This document shows, piece after piece, positions 26,917 to 35,137 of a DNA stretch of 64,000 nt. Position numbers and translations under genes: made by a program. Within the stretch, counting starts at the first letter, position 1; each line of letters opens with the position of its first letter. Under the pieces are notes generated by a model. The model saw only the letters and a list, made by a program, of their open reading frames with translations. It made no database searches and had not been told where the DNA came from. Origin of the DNA: Bacillus paralicheniformis (GTDB taxonomy: Bacteria > Bacillota > Bacilli > Bacillales > Bacillaceae); assembly GCF_001042485.2 (NCBI RefSeq), contig NZ_LBMN02000038.1, positions 46,275-110,274 on the forward strand. Direction: 5' to 3'.

Positions 26917-27567
26917 TTGAAGAAAAAGAAATCGGGATGTTTAGCCGGAGCTGGCTGTTTGTCTTTTTTTGTGTTTGTTCCCTTGATCATTTTCTTTGCC
27001 ATCTCCGGTCTGGAACAATTAAAATGGCTTCCTCTTGACACTGAATCTAACATTCTTGAGAGATTAAAAGATTACAAACCTCTTGTTGAAGAAGAACTCG
27101 ATGAACAGGATCTTTCACAATACACCGCTCTTTTATTGGGCATGATGTATCAGGAGTCGAAAGGCAGAGGCGGTGATCCGATGCAGTCGTCGGAATCTCT
27201 CGGTATGAAGCGAAATGAGATTGACGATCCAAAAGCAAGCATTAAGCAGGGTGTGCGCCACTTTACAGCAATGTATAAAAAGGGACAGAAAAAAGGCGTC
27301 GATATTGAAACGATTATCCAAAGCTATAATATGGGATCGGGTTATATCGATTACGTCTCAAAACACGGCGGAAAGCACTCAGAGAAGCTGGCAAAGGCAT
27401 TTTCCGAGGAACAAGTCAAAAAGAACCCCGATCTGTATAATTGCGGCGGAGATACAAACAATTTCCGCTACCCTTATTGCTACGGGGATTATTCTTACAC
27501 GGAAAAAGTAATGGAACGCACAAAAAAAGTCGAAGAACATATCGAAGGGTTAACACTTGAACATTGA
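26917..27567 (+). CDS. yocA: Membrane-anchored lysozyme-like protein, YocA-like
   Basis: 216 aa. A short basic start (KKKKSG), one N-terminal transmembrane helix (CLSFFVFVPLIIFFAI), then a lysozyme-like (PF13702-type, transglycosylase-fold) domain with catalytic Glu in MMYQESKGRGGDPMQSSES and the motif IIQSYNMGSGYIDYV. In B. subtilis YocA is a related lytic enzyme, and yozB (here ctaM) lies next to it; here they are 4 kb apart because of the polysaccharide block. Start TTG 26917 is chosen from RBS AGAGGTGA; the frame extends to 26869. Confidence 0.75.
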   Translation: MKKKKSGCLAGAGCLSFFVFVPLIIFFAISGLEQLKWLPLDTESNILERLKDYKPLVEEELDEQDLSQYTALLLGMMYQESKGRGGDPMQSSESLGMKRNEIDDPKASIKQGVRHFTAMYKKGQKKGVDIETIIQSYNMGSGYIDYVSKHGGKHSEKLAKAFSEEQVKKNPDLYNCGGDTNNFRYPYCYGDYSYTEKVMERTKKVEEHIEGLTLEH

Positions 27568-27575
27568 CAAAACGG

Positions 27576-27612
27576 CAAGCCGGGTGAATTTTCGTCCGGC
27601 TTGTCTTGTTTT
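27576..27612 (+). terminator. Terminator after the lysozyme-like gene
   Basis: CAAGCCGG / CCGGCTTG stem followed by TCTTGTTTTC. Confidence 0.75.
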
Positions 27613-27700
27613 CGAGGAGCGAACAGAAGCATCGCCTGCAGCCGCATGCCATGCCTGTCATCAGTTCGCGTATTCTCCGTGAACGCTTCGGTCCATCCTT

Positions 27701-28687
27701 CTACTCCAAAAAACCGCCTTCTTTCAGCATTTCTTTTACTTCCTTTTTTGAGATTAAAAAGTCTTTTGAGCTCAAATGATCAGTTTCTAAAGGCTGACAA
27801 TCCGCATACTTTTTATGAAGTTCAGGCATTTTGATTGCAGGAAGCACCACCGCGAGGTCATTTGTAAATGAAACAGCATGCTGCCGTTCATGAGGTGAAA
27901 TCAGCAGTTCATGAAGCTTCTCCCCCGGCCTTGCCCCCGTTTCTGCAATGGACGTTTTTTCGTTTCCGTAAGCTTCGATCAGCACTTCAGCCATGTCTAA
28001 AATTCTGCAGGCCGGCGAATTCATAATGAAAATTTCCCCGCCTTGACCGCTTTCAGCCGCTTTTAATAAAAGCCGGATCGTTTTTTCCTTCGTGAGGAAG
28101 AAACGGGTCATTCTTTTGTCTGTGATGGAGACCTGGTTCTTTTTCCTGATCTGGTCTTTAAAAAGCTGAAGAACACTTCCGCTGCTTCCGAGCACATTTC
28201 CTCCCCTTACACAAATAAAATCCGTGTCTGAATAGAGATGGTTCGCATATACGATCAACTTCTCGCCGATCGCTTTCGTCATTCCGTAAAAGTTGGCAGG
28301 GTCAGCCGCTTTGTCAGTCGAGACGTTGATGACTTTTTTAACCCCGTTTTCGATCGCTGCTTCAATAACGTTTTCCGTCCCTGTGACATTCGTTTTTAAT
28401 GCTTCAAGCGGCTGTTCTTCACAAACCGGCACATGCTTCAGCGCAGCTAAATGAAAGACATAGTCGACACCTTTTAATCCTGTATTCAGCGCTTTCCGAT
28501 CTCTGATATCCCCGATGAAAAACGTCAGCCTCGGATCTTCAATCTGCCTTCTCATTTGAACTTGTCTTTCTTCATTTCTGGAAAATACAATGAGCTTTTT
28601 AGGATTTAAGGATAGCAGCTGAAGAATGAGTTCCTGGCCCCATGAGCCTGTTCCTCCAGTAATGAATATCGTTTTATTTTCAAACAT
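27701..28687 (-). CDS. spsM: UDP-sugar 4,6-dehydratase of the SpsM/CapD/PseB type
   Basis: 328-aa extended SDR enzyme. Nucleotide motif GGTGSWG (11-17), catalytic STDKA (Thr124, Asp125, Lys126) and YxxxK (Tyr134, Lys138). This set is typical of inverting UDP-GlcNAc 4,6-dehydratases that start synthesis of modified amino sugars. It resembles B. subtilis SpsM, which is needed for spore-surface polysaccharide and whose gene is the SPbeta prophage insertion site; here it is intact. It follows a DUF1796 gene (38-nt gap) whose promoter matches sigma-K. RBS AGAGGAGG, start ATG 28687. SpsM orthology is probable, not certain. Confidence 0.75.
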   Translation of the reverse strand: MFENKTIFITGGTGSWGQELILQLLSLNPKKLIVFSRNEERQVQMRRQIEDPRLTFFIGDIRDRKALNTGLKGVDYVFHLAALKHVPVCEEQPLEALKTNVTGTENVIEAAIENGVKKVINVSTDKAADPANFYGMTKAIGEKLIVYANHLYSDTDFICVRGGNVLGSSGSVLQLFKDQIRKKNQVSITDKRMTRFFLTKEKTIRLLLKAAESGQGGEIFIMNSPACRILDMAEVLIEAYGNEKTSIAETGARPGEKLHELLISPHERQHAVSFTNDLAVVLPAIKMPELHKKYADCQPLETDHLSSKDFLISKKEVKEMLKEGGFLE

Positions 28688-28725
28688 TTCTTTTCCTCCT
28701 CTGGTAAACTCCAAAAAAATCCGGT

Positions 28726-29373
28726 TTAAACGAGAGTGATTCCTTTAAACAACGATGCCCATAGATCATTGTTTGACTCCCATATCTCTTTGTCCGGCAG
28801 TTCAACAGTGCAAGTCTTTTCTAATGGCCAATTTTTCTCTACAATCCCATTCACCTTCGAGTGCTTCACCAGAAGAACGCTAAAGTCGTGCTGAACCAAA
28901 TCTGATAATACAAGTTCAAGTTCCTGTGCTTCTTTAAAGCTGCCTTCTCCTTCTGTCCTGACAAATAGGATGCGTTTACTAGTTGACATTTTTTCTATAA
29001 AGCGATCGATTCTTCTATTGTATTTTTCTATTACCTCAGGATAGGTAGCCAAATGGTCGAGCGTATTTTGATTTGCATCAAAATCATGAACAGAGCCAAT
29101 GTTATAAAAATCATCTGAAACATAGATAGTAGATCCTTCTTCTTTTTTTTTACCGGTATTATATCCGATTACCCTGAGGTTTTTTGGTTCCATAAAGCCG
29201 GTAAACCGATTTCGAAGAAGGAGGTTGAGGTCTGTCAAGGAATGAATAGTCACCCAGTCAAGAGGGCCTGAAAACGGTCTTAGGTCATTGTTTTTCAGCT
29301 GTATAGCTGTCAAACAAAGATGCCCTAAACTAAACACGGCATTATATTGTCCTTTAATCTCCTTTAAATTCAC
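28726..29373 (-). CDS. DUF1796 putative papain-like cysteine peptidase, copy 1
   Basis: 215-aa member of the DUF1796 family, predicted papain-like. Candidate catalytic residues: Cys20 in LGHLCLTA and His96 in SVHDF; FSGPLDW and FVRTEG are further family landmarks. It shares most landmarks, and about 55-60% of residues by eye, with the gene at 57361-58005. First gene of an operon with the SpsM-like dehydratase; a sigma-K promoter lies 70 nt upstream. In many bacteria such proteins sit in polysaccharide/glycan loci; their substrates are unknown. Confidence 0.8.
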   Translation of the reverse strand: MNLKEIKGQYNAVFSLGHLCLTAIQLKNNDLRPFSGPLDWVTIHSLTDLNLLLRNRFTGFMEPKNLRVIGYNTGKKKEEGSTIYVSDDFYNIGSVHDFDANQNTLDHLATYPEVIEKYNRRIDRFIEKMSTSKRILFVRTEGEGSFKEAQELELVLSDLVQHDFSVLLVKHSKVNGIVEKNWPLEKTCTVELPDKEIWESNNDLWASLFKGITLV

Positions 29374-29442
29374 CTATCTAACACCCCATTGTTCCCGGTT
29401 TTGTTCATTAATAGTTATAGTTAAGAATCCGCTGTTTTTTAG

Positions 29443-29470
29443 TATTGTATGCCGCATTACAAAGAAAGGT
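29443..29470 (-). promoter_or_regulatory. Sigma-K type promoter of the DUF1796-spsM operon
   Basis: Minus strand ACC (29470-29468), 16 nt, CATACAATA (29451-29443): an exact match to CATANNNTA with an AC-type -35. Confidence 0.75.
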
Positions 29471-29499
29471 AAAAGACAACCACCTACTCCTTTTTAATT

Positions 29500-29705
29500 T
29501 GAATCAGAGAAAAAAGATGGCGGCGTTTTGTTTCCCGTTTTGCTATTAACCTAGCTGTGCGTGAGCCGTCTTGCAAACTCTTTCTGCTTTGTCTTGCTTA
29601 TATTTTCCCTTGCAGCAGCTGGATCAATGTGTAATAGGGGTCTCCGCGTCCGCCGAAAAGCCAGCAAGAAACAAACGCTTGGCACGACGCAGGATTCTTT
29701 TCCAA
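29500..29705 (-). other. Intergenic stretch with a possible decayed coding remnant
   Basis: No intact gene. The minus strand holds an open stretch from about 29705 whose translation includes PASCQAFVSCWLFGGRGDPY and then TLIQLLQGKI before a TAA near 29607; the frame is open again beyond it. I do not recognise it; it may be the end of an inactivated gene. Confidence 0.3.
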
Positions 29706-29707
29706 AA

Positions 29708-29733
29708 TAAAAAGCCTTCGAGTTGCGAAGGCT
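29708..29733 (-). terminator. Terminator of the glycosyltransferase operon
   Basis: Minus strand AGCCTTCG-CAACT-CGAAGGCT followed by TTTTATTTT. Confidence 0.9.
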
Positions 29734-29748
29734 GACAAGATTTCAGTA

Positions 29749-30291
29749 TTAATTGTTTTCGTTTTCCTCATGTTTCTCTTGAACCGCTCTAAGGACCTCT
29801 ACCGTTTCAGTTCTCGGGATCGTGTGGTCTTCAGGCAGCGATTCTTTTAGCGTTTCTACAACTGACCGCTCGACACTTTTCGTAGAGCCGGCGGCCGTCC
29901 CACTATCAGACAGCGATTCTTTTAGCGTTCCCAAAGACTCTGCCGTTTCGGTGTTGGATAATTGAGCTTCTGAACGCACCGACTCGATAATTTCTTCTAA
30001 AACTTGGCGATCCATTCCTTGAGCAGCAGCTCCTAAAATATCTTTTAAAACCTTATTATTGTTTTCTAAAATATTATTGTTTATACTCTCAAAAATAGAT
30101 TTCAGCTCCGATATTAAAGGCTTCAGACTTTCATCGATGGATTCTTCCGCTGAATCTGAAGAGCTATCCTGCTCCTGCAGAGCCCGCTCCTCGGCAAACT
30201 CGACGAGCAGATCCAAATATTTTGCCCACCAGTCGGCATCCATTTCTTTATTCAAGCTGTCAAACAAATGATTAACAATTAAAGATTTCAT
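29749..30291 (-). CDS. Acidic helical protein encoded with a glycosyltransferase
   Basis: 180 aa, no signal peptide, very acidic and mainly helical. The N-terminal 45 residues are unusual (DADWWAKYLDLLVEFAEER); the centre is a coiled-coil-like region (LKPLISELKSIFESINNNI); the C-terminal third has a repeated ETxESLxTLKESL-type unit seen also at DNA level (the same 19-nt segment occurs at about 29836 and 29917). No family recognised. It follows the GT4 gene by 6 nt and likely belongs to spore-surface glycan assembly (context only). Confidence 0.7.
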   Translation of the reverse strand: MKSLIVNHLFDSLNKEMDADWWAKYLDLLVEFAEERALQEQDSSSDSAEESIDESLKPLISELKSIFESINNNILENNNKVLKDILGAAAQGMDRQVLEEIIESVRSEAQLSNTETAESLGTLKESLSDSGTAAGSTKSVERSVVETLKESLPEDHTIPRTETVEVLRAVQEKHEENENN

Positions 30292-30297
30292 ATGATC

Positions 30298-31515
30298 TCA
30301 CTCCTCTTTCCCATTCGTATTTTGATAGATATCAAGAATTCTCGTAACCGCTTGATCCATATCCCAATGTTTCTTAGCAAACTCCTTGGCGTTAATTCCT
30401 AATTTATTTCTGAAATCATCGTCTTTCAACAATCGTTCCAAACTGCTTGACAGTGCAGCTACATCCCCTTTTGGAACGATAAGGCCGGTCTCTTCATGCT
30501 CCACCATTTCCGGCAATCCCCCGGCATCACTGACAACTGCAGGAACTCCGGCTATTTGGGCTTCAATTAAAGATAACGGCTGATTATCCAAAAGGCTTGG
30601 AAGAACGTATATATCAGCAAGCGACAGCAAATAAGGAACATCCTCCCGGTTTTTCAGAAAGACTACGTCATCAACAAGGCCTAGCTGCTCGCTTTGAATT
30701 TTGAGTCCAGCCAGCTTCTCCCCTTCTCCTGCCATCCAGCAAACCCAGTCATTGCGGGTGTCCTTTAATTGGGAGAGTGCTTCGATTAGGTAATGGATGC
30801 CTTTATTCCCGATCATTCTGCTGGTAAAAAGGATCACTTTCTTGTCTGTCTCAGGCGTATCGGCAGTCTTTGTGTTCATCCGCGCAAGGAATCCGTCAAT
30901 ATCATAGCCGTACTGGGAAACGTGAATCTTTCCGTCTGGTACCGCAAATTCTTCTGTCAAAATGTCTTTCAACCAATTGTTTGCAACAATCACTGTTTCT
31001 GCAGACATCGCCCCCGTATGTTCAAGGTGGTCAAAATATTCCTTGGCAATATAGGAGGTCGGTGATCTGTGAATATTGTTGAGCTGATCTCTGATTTCAT
31101 ATGTGACGCTGCCGTGAATTGACGTGACAAGCACCTTATCTTTCGGCATAATACGCTTGATGCACGCACTTGATATGACATCCTGCGCGTGAATAATATC
31201 ATATTTGTCAAGCCCCAAATAGGCAGCGCCCAGCTCATAGGCATTCCGCTGAAGCTCAGTATAGCTGACCAATTGATTTGCGTATATTTCCGGAAAATCC
31301 TCTTCGCTCATCATTGCTTTCACTAATGGAAGCAGCTGATCTTTCGCGATACTCCGGTTTTCATTTACAATATGAATGATGCTGTTCTCTTCTCCGTATC
31401 CGAGCAAATCTACTTCATGTCCTAATGACTCCAGCTTTTCTTTTAATTGGACCATATATGTCCATACACCACCTACATGGGGTATGCTCCAATAAGTGGC
31501 AAGCAAAATTTTCAT
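30298..31515 (-). CDS. GT4-family glycosyltransferase
   Basis: 405-aa GT-B glycosyltransferase: N-terminal MKILLATYWSIPHVGGVWTY (gly-rich acceptor loop), C-terminal GT4 motif with SLLDNQPLSLIEAQIAGVP (EX7E type) and SDAGGLPEMVEHEETGL. It transfers sugars from nucleotide donors, donor and acceptor unknown. Start ATG 31515 follows AAAGGGAG. First of a two-gene operon; its neighbours on the 3' side (dehydratase, DUF1796) suggest a shared spore polysaccharide role, but they have their own promoter. Confidence 0.88.
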   Translation of the reverse strand: MKILLATYWSIPHVGGVWTYMVQLKEKLESLGHEVDLLGYGEENSIIHIVNENRSIAKDQLLPLVKAMMSEEDFPEIYANQLVSYTELQRNAYELGAAYLGLDKYDIIHAQDVISSACIKRIMPKDKVLVTSIHGSVTYEIRDQLNNIHRSPTSYIAKEYFDHLEHTGAMSAETVIVANNWLKDILTEEFAVPDGKIHVSQYGYDIDGFLARMNTKTADTPETDKKVILFTSRMIGNKGIHYLIEALSQLKDTRNDWVCWMAGEGEKLAGLKIQSEQLGLVDDVVFLKNREDVPYLLSLADIYVLPSLLDNQPLSLIEAQIAGVPAVVSDAGGLPEMVEHEETGLIVPKGDVAALSSSLERLLKDDDFRNKLGINAKEFAKKHWDMDQAVTRILDIYQNTNGKEE

Positions 31516-31660
31516 ATCCATCTCCCTTTTTCATTTCTATAAAAAGCTCTAATTATTTATATTCCTATTTCCATATCTTGTGTAGACGATCATCTATTTC
31601 AGGATATATTTTTGTACCAGAGGAAAATCGCTTTTAAAAGAGAAGAATGTTGCGAGAACA

Positions 31661-31686
31661 AAAAAAAGCCGGATTCTCCGGCTTTT
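31661..31686 (-). terminator. Terminator of ctaM
   Basis: AAAAGCCGG-ATTCT-CCGGCTTTT; T tract on the minus strand. Confidence 0.9.
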
Positions 31687-32218
31687 AATAGTATGGGGAA
31701 ATCATCATATAGACGAGAACACCTGTCAGGCTGACATACAGCCAAAGCGGCATCGTCCAGCGGGCGATTTTGCGGTGGCGTTCCACCTGCATGCTCAGGC
31801 CTCTGAACAACGTAAACAAGGCCAAGGGAACGATTAAAGCGGACAAGACAATGTGTGTGATCAAAATAAAATAGTAGATCGGTCTTATAATCCCTTCCCC
31901 GCCAAAATGAGTGTCAGGCATTAATGAATGGTAAGTTAAGTATGAAACAAGAAAGATGAACGTTGTCGTAAAAGCGGCAAAAATAAACCGCTTGTGCGCC
32001 TTAATGTTTTTCTGTTTAATCATGATCAGTGCAGCCACTAAGAAAATGAATGTGAAGCTGTTGCAGACTGCGTTCAAAAGCGGCAGAAAAGTCAAATCCA
32101 AATGAGCGAATTTGTCGCTTTTCGGCATGAAAAACAAGAGGGCAATGACACCGTTTATGATAATCGTCAGAGCAACAACAATGCCTGTATAGTTTTTATT
32201 TTTTTGTGTATGTGTCAT
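31685..32218 (-). CDS. ctaM: DUF420 membrane protein CtaM/YozB
   Basis: 177-aa integral membrane protein with five helices, DUF420 family. Landmarks: FLPLLNAVCNSFTFIFL, AHKRFIFAAFTTTFIFLVSYL and RHRKIARWTMPLWLYVSLTGV (shown in part). The family member CtaM is needed for maturation of heme A-containing cytochrome oxidases; His residues in the helices may bind metal or heme. Start ATG 32218 has RBS AGGAG. B. subtilis yozB, 178 aa, matches in size. Confidence 0.85.
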   Translation of the reverse strand: MTHTQKNKNYTGIVVALTIIINGVIALLFFMPKSDKFAHLDLTFLPLLNAVCNSFTFIFLVAALIMIKQKNIKAHKRFIFAAFTTTFIFLVSYLTYHSLMPDTHFGGEGIIRPIYYFILITHIVLSALIVPLALFTLFRGLSMQVERHRKIARWTMPLWLYVSLTGVLVYMMISPYY

Positions 32219-32323
32219 ATCGGGCAATCTCTCCTATTTGTGCAAGCTATCAAAATCGTATTCAAATTCAGGAGGAATGTCAACGTTTTCGGCTTTTCGT
32301 CAGAATTTAGTCACAGAATATAC

Positions 32324-32356
32324 AAAAATTCCCCTCCTCTAGAACGAGGAAGGGAA
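32324..32356 (-). terminator. Terminator of the lipoprotein gene
   Basis: Minus strand TTCCCTTCCTC-GTTCTA-GAGGAGGGGAA followed by TTTTTG; 11-bp stem with one wobble. Confidence 0.88.
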
Positions 32357-32370
32357 CCAAGGCGGATGCC

Positions 32371-33351
32371 TTAGAAATTCATAGCATCTTTAGCCATTAA
32401 TTTTTCGAATTCTTCTTCAGTTACGATATCTTCTTTATTCGGTTTATGCTCAAACTTTACGTCACCATCGATATTTTTGTAAGTTGTAGATGCCGTGATG
32501 CCTAAAGATTGAGGTGCTTTTTTGCTGTCAACAGACAAAGAGATATCCGCATTTTCAGTCAGAAGATTTTCTTTGTCATCGATTGTTGATGTCACATCGA
32601 ACTTTTTGAATGTGACGTCTTTCAGTCCGTCTTTAATCTTGTTCAGCTCGCTCTTCGGAACAGCTTCTCCGCTCGCTTTTCCGGCGATTTCGATGAACTT
32701 GACGACCGCAGCTTTAATTTCTTTGTCACTAAAGCTGAAAGCGACTTTTTGAGCAGCACCCTGCTCTTTTTCTTTATCTGTCAGATCCGCTTTTTCAAAC
32801 TTATCTGCAGGCAGATTGTCTGCAGCTTCTTTGATGGATTCCATCAATTGTTTTTGAAGTTCATCCGTGTCTTGAGATGAAGTTTTGTCATCTTCAAGCG
32901 GGAATTCAAGGTACTTGCCTTTGACGCTGTCAAAATTCATGCCGGCTGTTCCAAGGAAGAAGCCGAAGCTGTCAAGAACGCTGTCAATTTTGATGTAGCC
33001 GACTTGTTTCTTTTCGTCCATATAAACCGGAATATCGAAATCAAGCGACATGTTTTGGACTTTCAGCTTCGCTTTAATCACAGCCTCAGACTGTTTCGTT
33101 TCAGCATTCGTTTTTCCGCTGATCGTTAATGTTGCATCGTTCAGCATATCAGCAACTTGCTTATCTTCCGCTCCAAGGTTGGATGCGTCAACTTTCAAGC
33201 CGATATCACTTGAAAATTCGTATGATTTCGCAGAAATCAGCTTTTTATAAGCCGTTGCGTAAGATCCTTTTGGATCAGCCTGCTGACATGCAGCTAATAC
33301 AAGAACAAAAGCTGACATCAGCATCAATAGAGAAAAAATTCTTTTCTTCAA
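32371..33351 (-). CDS. Lipoprotein of unknown function (LppX/LolA-like fold possible)
   Basis: 326 aa. Lipoprotein signal peptide with lipobox LAAC and Cys22. The mature part has repeated beta-type segments (AKSYEFSSDIGLKVDAS, NADISLSVDSKKAP) similar to the many Bacillus DUF6612-like lipoproteins. Start is TTG 33351 with RBS AAAGGAG. Surface-anchored; ligand unknown. Single gene with its own terminator. Confidence 0.75.
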   Translation of the reverse strand: MKKRIFSLLMLMSAFVLVLAACQQADPKGSYATAYKKLISAKSYEFSSDIGLKVDASNLGAEDKQVADMLNDATLTISGKTNAETKQSEAVIKAKLKVQNMSLDFDIPVYMDEKKQVGYIKIDSVLDSFGFFLGTAGMNFDSVKGKYLEFPLEDDKTSSQDTDELQKQLMESIKEAADNLPADKFEKADLTDKEKEQGAAQKVAFSFSDKEIKAAVVKFIEIAGKASGEAVPKSELNKIKDGLKDVTFKKFDVTSTIDDKENLLTENADISLSVDSKKAPQSLGITASTTYKNIDGDVKFEHKPNKEDIVTEEEFEKLMAKDAMNF

Positions 33352-33581
33352 AATCGTACGCTCCTTTTGTCATGGTTTTTCTGGGATTAGGAGGATCCAT
33401 TGTCTCGTATCCTAGGTAAATATACCAGAAGTCATATGAATTCTATCACAAAAAAATCGTAGAATGTGAAATTTTTGTTTAAAATTACATTAAAATTTAA
33501 TTCTAACAACCCATTTGCAAATTGCCGTTCTTTTTACTATAATCGAAAACTGTATGTTTTAATGGAAAGGAGTAAGTTTTT

Positions 33582-34091
33582 ATGATAACGGATGAAGAAA
33601 TGCAAAAAGACAGCTCCGGCTTGCAGAAGGAATTGAACGAATTGCAATTTCAACTGTTTCGGATGCGTGAAAATATGAAGGATATCTCCAAAGATTCGCG
33701 AGTGCTCGGTATTGATCAATCGAAAGACGATGAATGGATGATTGTCCATTCGATTGATGATGGCCGGACATGCAAGATCATGTTAAGCGATTGCCAGTCG
33801 CCGTACCGCGGAAGATGTGATTTTTCTCTTGTCGCTTCCTACAAAGAAGAAAAATGCGCGATCCATATCGGGGATATTAAAGGGCCGGCAGGCTACGGTT
33901 ATGGTTCCATCTGCATGAAGTATTTAAAAGAAAAAGCCCGCGAGCACAACATACCGGTCATCACGGGGGACATTGCTGAAAGGGATTGGGACCATGTGGA
34001 CCGGCTGATCCATTTTTATGAAAAGCATCATTTTGAAGTAACGATCGACCCCGGTTTAAAATCCGGTGAAATTCAGTGGCAGGATCTTTAA
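33582..34091 (+). CDS. yocC: YocC-like protein with a GNAT-like C-terminus
   Basis: 169 aa: N-terminal coiled coil (EMQKDSSGLQKELNELQFQL) and a C-terminal part reminiscent of N-acetyltransferases (GYGYGSICMKYLKEKARE as acetyl-CoA loop-like, FYEKHHFEV as the final strand). Located directly before yocD, as yocC is in B. subtilis. Symbol rests mainly on synteny; activity is not shown. Confidence 0.65.
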   Translation: MITDEEMQKDSSGLQKELNELQFQLFRMRENMKDISKDSRVLGIDQSKDDEWMIVHSIDDGRTCKIMLSDCQSPYRGRCDFSLVASYKEEKCAIHIGDIKGPAGYGYGSICMKYLKEKAREHNIPVITGDIAERDWDHVDRLIHFYEKHHFEVTIDPGLKSGEIQWQDL

Positions 34092-34135
34092 AAGTATGGT
34101 GAAATAGATAGAAACAATGAAAGGTGTGCCCGTTC

Positions 34136-35101
34136 ATGTTTCCAGAAAAACTACAGCCCGGTGACGAAATCAGGGTGATTGCCCCATCGAGAAGCCTGTC
34201 ACTTCTCAACACCGATAAGATCGAAAAAGCGAGAACGGTTTTAAACAACCTCGGATTTCGAATCTCTTTTTCCGCACATGCTAATGAAATTGATGAATGT
34301 TCTTCCTCCAGCATTCAATCGAGAGTAAGCGATCTCCATGATGCCTTTTCCGATCAACGCGTCAAAGGAATACTCACTGTGCTCGGCGGGTATAACAGCA
34401 ATCAGCTGTTATCACATTTGAATTATGAACTCATAAAAGCCAATCCAAAAGTGTTCTGCGGCTTTTCAGATATTACCGCTCTTTCAGCGGCGATCTATGC
34501 AAAAACCGGGCTTATCACCTATTCGGGACCTCATTTTTCAAGCTTTTCAATGGGGTATGGACTAAACTATATGACAGATTACTTTTTGAAGTGCTGTTGC
34601 GCAAGCGGTGTCTACGATGTTGAACCATCATCGATGTGGTGTGAAGAAATCGAAACTGAAGAATGTCCCAAACAAAACAGCGGCCCTGTTGTGATCAACG
34701 AAGGCTCAGCAGACGGAAAGATCATAGGAGGGAATTTGTGCACATTGAACCTATTGCAAGGTACGGAATATTTCCCTGACATCAAGAACGCCGTATTGTT
34801 TCTTGAGGATGATTGGGAATCGCCGGCAGCGTTTTTTGACCGCGATCTGCAGTCCTTGCTTCATCTGCCCGATTTTTCCGGTGTCAAAGCCGTTCTCATT
34901 GGCCGTTTTCAGACAGCATCAGCCGTAACGCTTGAGCGCCTTAAACAAATTGTGCAAACAAAAAAAGAGCTTTCTCAAATACCCGTTATCGCAAATATAG
35001 ATTTCGGCCATACGACCCCTTTCTTTACATTTCCGATTGGCGGACGGTGCCGGATCGACGCACAGAAAGAACATGTATCACTTTGTATCACAAAACATTA
35101 A
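34136..35101 (+). CDS. yocD: LD-carboxypeptidase family S66 protein YocD (MccF-like)
   Basis: 321 aa, S66 serine peptidase. Nucleophile elbow GGYNSNQLL with Ser88; a second conserved block CGFSDITALSAAIYAKTG and EGSADGKIIGGNL, FLEDDW (Glu of the triad region) and the C-terminal His in DFGHTTPFFTFPIGG. Family members cut LD bonds in murein peptides or the microcin C7 peptide. Start ATG 34136, with AAAGGTG 11 nt upstream; a GTG at 34124 lies in the RBS itself. Follows yocC with 44 nt. Confidence 0.88.
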   Translation: MFPEKLQPGDEIRVIAPSRSLSLLNTDKIEKARTVLNNLGFRISFSAHANEIDECSSSSIQSRVSDLHDAFSDQRVKGILTVLGGYNSNQLLSHLNYELIKANPKVFCGFSDITALSAAIYAKTGLITYSGPHFSSFSMGYGLNYMTDYFLKCCCASGVYDVEPSSMWCEEIETEECPKQNSGPVVINEGSADGKIIGGNLCTLNLLQGTEYFPDIKNAVLFLEDDWESPAAFFDRDLQSLLHLPDFSGVKAVLIGRFQTASAVTLERLKQIVQTKKELSQIPVIANIDFGHTTPFFTFPIGGRCRIDAQKEHVSLCITKH

Positions 35102-35137
35102 GGCAGAGGATGAACACATCCTCTGCCTTTTTTTATT
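35102..35137. terminator. Bidirectional terminator yocD / symporter
   Basis: GGCAGAGGAT-GAACAC-ATCCTCTGCC followed by TTTTTTT. Confidence 0.93.
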
